From: Methylococcaceae bacterium
GTDB lineage: Bacteria; Pseudomonadota; Gammaproteobacteria; Methylococcales; Methylomonadaceae
Direction: 5' to 3'
Length of the DNA: 64,000 bases
Assembly (NCBI GenBank): GCA_006844705.1
Contig: SPJS01000196.1
Coordinates: 1 to 64,000 of the forward strand
Notes under the pieces: model-generated
What the model saw: the letters and a program-made list of their open reading frames with translations, nothing else
Databases searched by the model: none
Told to the model about the DNA's origin: nothing
In this document: in pieces, positions 62,433 to 64,000 of the stretch
Numbering within the stretch: the first letter of the stretch is position 1
How the letters are laid out: each line of letters opens with the position of its first letter
Made by a program: the position numbers and the translations under genes

Positions 62433-62726
62433 ATGCCTCCAGCAGCACGAGTGAATGATATGCATGTTTGTCCTATGGTAAACCCCGGGCCTGCTCCCCA
62501 TGTAGGAGGCCCCATTTTACCTGCGGGTGAACCCACGGTATTGATTGGCGGCATGCCCGCTGCACGGCTGGGGGATATGGCGACGTGTTCCGGTCCTCCC
62601 GATACTATTGTTAGCGGGTCTTCCAGTGTGATGATTGGTGGTATGCCAGCCGCACGTTTGGGAGACTCTACCGCTCACGGCGGATCGATTGTCGCGGGCG
62701 AACCCACAGTAATCATTGGAGGGTAG
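62433..62726 (+). CDS. eCIS PAAR spike-tip protein
   Basis: The ATG at 62433 gives the usual MPPAARVNDMHVCPM opening (97 residues). Upstream TTG and ATG starts are possible. Two repeats of PAAR-type sequence follow (PTVLIGGMPAARLGDMATC and SVMIGGMPAARLGDSTAHGG). Four His/Cys positions fit the metal site of the cone tip. PAAR proteins sharpen the spike and can carry effectors. No extra domain is attached here. Confidence 0.93.
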   Translation: MPPAARVNDMHVCPMVNPGPAPHVGGPILPAGEPTVLIGGMPAARLGDMATCSGPPDTIVSGSSSVMIGGMPAARLGDSTAHGGSIVAGEPTVIIGG

Positions 62727-62728
62727 AA

Positions 62729-63136
62729 GTGGCTGACGAAAATAAAATCATTGGTGCGGGTTGGAGTTTCCCGCCGCAGTTTGATGCGGTCGCAGGTGGC
62801 ATCAAGATGACCACGGGACACGAGGATATCAACAACAGTCTTTTTATTATTTTTAATACCGCGTTAGGTGAGCGCATTATGCAGCCCAAGTTTGGCTGCA
62901 GCTTGCATTCGATGGTGATGGAACCGATGAATACGGGTAATTTATCGTATATCAGAACCATGCTGGAAACCGCAATTCTGTACCATGAACCGCGTATTGA
63001 TGCTGAAGATATTGATTTTAACTTCAATGCCAACGAAGGCGTGTTAGATATAAAAGTGATGTATCGGATTAGAGCCACCAATTCACGCTTCAATTATGTC
63101 TATCCATTCTATTTGGCAGAAGGTGAAAAAATATGA
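62729..63136 (+). CDS. eCIS gp25-like baseplate wedge protein (Afp9-like)
   Basis: The GTG start follows GGAGGG. The 135-residue protein has GWSFPPQFDAVAGGIKMTTG, EDINNSLFIIFNTALGERIM, QPKFGCSLHSMVMEPMNTGN and LVG-like DIDFNFNANEGVLDIKVMY, all typical of GPW/gp25. It forms the wedge that links baseplate and sheath start. It overlaps the next gene by four bases (ATGA). Confidence 0.93.
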   Translation: MADENKIIGAGWSFPPQFDAVAGGIKMTTGHEDINNSLFIIFNTALGERIMQPKFGCSLHSMVMEPMNTGNLSYIRTMLETAILYHEPRIDAEDIDFNFNANEGVLDIKVMYRIRATNSRFNYVYPFYLAEGEKI

Positions 63137-64000
63137 ACCCGCATTGCCAAAGACCCAATCCTTTAGTGCGCAGTGGCTCTGACCGCAAGTCCAGAGTTAT
63201 CCAGGCATTGGATGTCAACCATTTTCAGGTTGACGAGCGCAGCGTAGCGGATTTTATTTTGTTCGCTCGTCGTTATGCAGAGAATATAACGTTCCACGGC
63301 AGCGACCAGACTCTCAACTGGAAGAAATTCTTTGAAAAAGATAGCAGCGTGACGCTAGCGCGGATTGCCAATTTACCATTATCACTGGGCTTGCATTTCA
63401 AAGATGATGTAGTGCGGTTTCTACAGCAATCAGCAGCGCAGCCCGCTCCCGTTGTACTGGAGTATTTGGCACTGTATATGCGTTTGCCATTATTACTGTT
63501 GAATGAAATAGCACACTGTCGCGGTTTGCTGCCACAGGGAGATCCACTTACCGTCGAGTTGGAGAAATGGGCGGGCAAAGAAATTGTAAGCGACCTGGTG
63601 TTGTTAAAGACTTTTGTACTCGGGGCGGAATCACTTCCGTTATCAGGCTTTAGCGATCAAGCGCTGGATAAAACCAAATTAAACAGTGATGTTACTGTCG
63701 ATGATCCGCTACTGGTTCCTCAACAATTCATTGAGTTGATTTCCAGCTTGTCCTGGAACGATGACGCAGCGCAGTTTTTCTCAAAGTTCGAGACGCTCGA
63801 CGATGCAGATTTGACAAGCGCTGTTGCGGATAGCTCACCTTTTGCCACATCCAACGATTTCAACGACCAGATTGACGATGCATTACGTTACAACTTGCTG
63901 GTCAATGCGGTAGAGCATTTATTGAGCGCCATGCAGTCCGTCATTGATGCTGCTCAGTTGGCCCTGGAGGATGCGCTCAACAGAGATGACCATGAACCGG
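63133..64000 (+). CDS. eCIS baseplate component, 5' part (truncated by window)
   Basis: The frame is open from the ATG at 63133 to the right edge (289 codons). It begins MNPHCQRPNPLVRSGSDRKS, then VDERSVADFILFARRYAENI with TFHGSDQTLNWKKFFE. The segment VDERSVADFxxFARxYA resembles the N-terminus of large baseplate J-like proteins in eCIS clusters (Afp11 or Afp12 position). The later part is helical. The rest, including any J domain, lies outside the window. Confidence 0.8.
   Translation, partial: MNPHCQRPNPLVRSGSDRKSRVIQALDVNHFQVDERSVADFILFARRYAENITFHGSDQTLNWKKFFEKDSSVTLARIANLPLSLGLHFKDDVVRFLQQSAAQPAPVVLEYLALYMRLPLLLLNEIAHCRGLLPQGDPLTVELEKWAGKEIVSDLVLLKTFVLGAESLPLSGFSDQALDKTKLNSDVTVDDPLLVPQQFIELISSLSWNDDAAQFFSKFETLDDADLTSAVADSSPFATSNDFNDQIDDALRYNLLVNAVEHLLSAMQSVIDAAQLALEDALNRDDHEP

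Noticed and set aside
56061..64000. Interpretation as a prophage or type VI secretion system
   Set aside because: No capsid, portal, terminase, lysis, TssJLM or TssK genes are visible. DUF4255, the DUF5908-like gene, a second tube protein and the LysM adaptor are eCIS markers. The downstream region could still change this.
1..64000. CRISPR arrays, rRNA and tRNA genes
   Set aside because: No regularly spaced direct repeats, no rRNA-like blocks and no cloverleaf with the conserved arms were recognised by eye. A tRNA scan would be needed to exclude an unusual tRNA.

Overview
The window looks like a stretch of chromosome from a gammaproteobacterium of middling GC. Three gene neighbourhoods have the order usual in that class: lnt / ybeL-like / leuS-lptE-holA; folK-panB-panC with pcnB; and lptF-lptG divergent from pepA-holC. 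The compact nitrogenase-cofactor cluster and a PEP-CTERM protein would fit diazotrophic Methylococcales- or Thiotrichales-like bacteria. No methane- or sulfur-oxidation gene is present, so the genus stays open. No rRNA, tRNA or CRISPR array was recognised.

Layout. 0.2-7.6 kb holds secreted proteins (a tandem-repeat exported protein, a DUF1223 protein, a crystallin-like protein) and a sensory operon of periplasmic PstS-like protein, porin-like barrel and membrane GGDEF/EAL protein. 7.7-15.8 kb is a fatty-acid degradation operon: an acyltransferase fused to an alpha/beta hydrolase, a thiolase, a FadN-type bifunctional enzyme and a FadE-type acyl-CoA dehydrogenase. 16.3-25.8 kb holds a PEP-CTERM protein, lnt, an HD-GYP protein, an orphan ParA, a YbeL-like zinc-ribbon protein and leuS-lptE-holA. 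26-32 kb holds small membrane or secreted proteins, eutBC and an Aas-like acyltransferase/ligase. 32-44 kb is housekeeping: an MscS channel, panC, panB, folK, pcnB, an RDD protein, lptG, lptF, pepA and holC.

44.3-52.8 kb is a nif cluster: a sigma-54/NifA-type promoter, nifE, nifN, nifX, a DUF269 protein, a CCE_0567-type protein, nif ferredoxin III and a thioredoxin-fold [2Fe-2S] ferredoxin. These are followed by four poorly characterised genes (one DUF364-like) and a GlcF-like Fe-S protein. The cluster covers FeMo-cofactor scaffold assembly (NifEN), cofactor carriage (NifX) and electron supply. nifHDK are not in the window. A soluble four-PAS GGDEF/EAL protein follows.

From 56.06 kb to the right edge runs the first part of an extracellular contractile injection system (eCIS), a phage-tail-like particle. 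It has a DUF4255 terminator/cap protein, an unknown 243-residue protein, one sheath, two tube proteins, a DUF5908-like small protein, a LysM hub adaptor, a VgrG-like spike, a PAAR tip, a gp25 wedge and the start of a large baseplate protein. This is the most notable system here. Its AAA ATPase, tape measure, fibre and cargo genes would lie beyond the window.

The intergenic spaces carry at least three families of short palindromic MITE-like repeats. Several of them overlap or abut stop codons of neighbouring genes.
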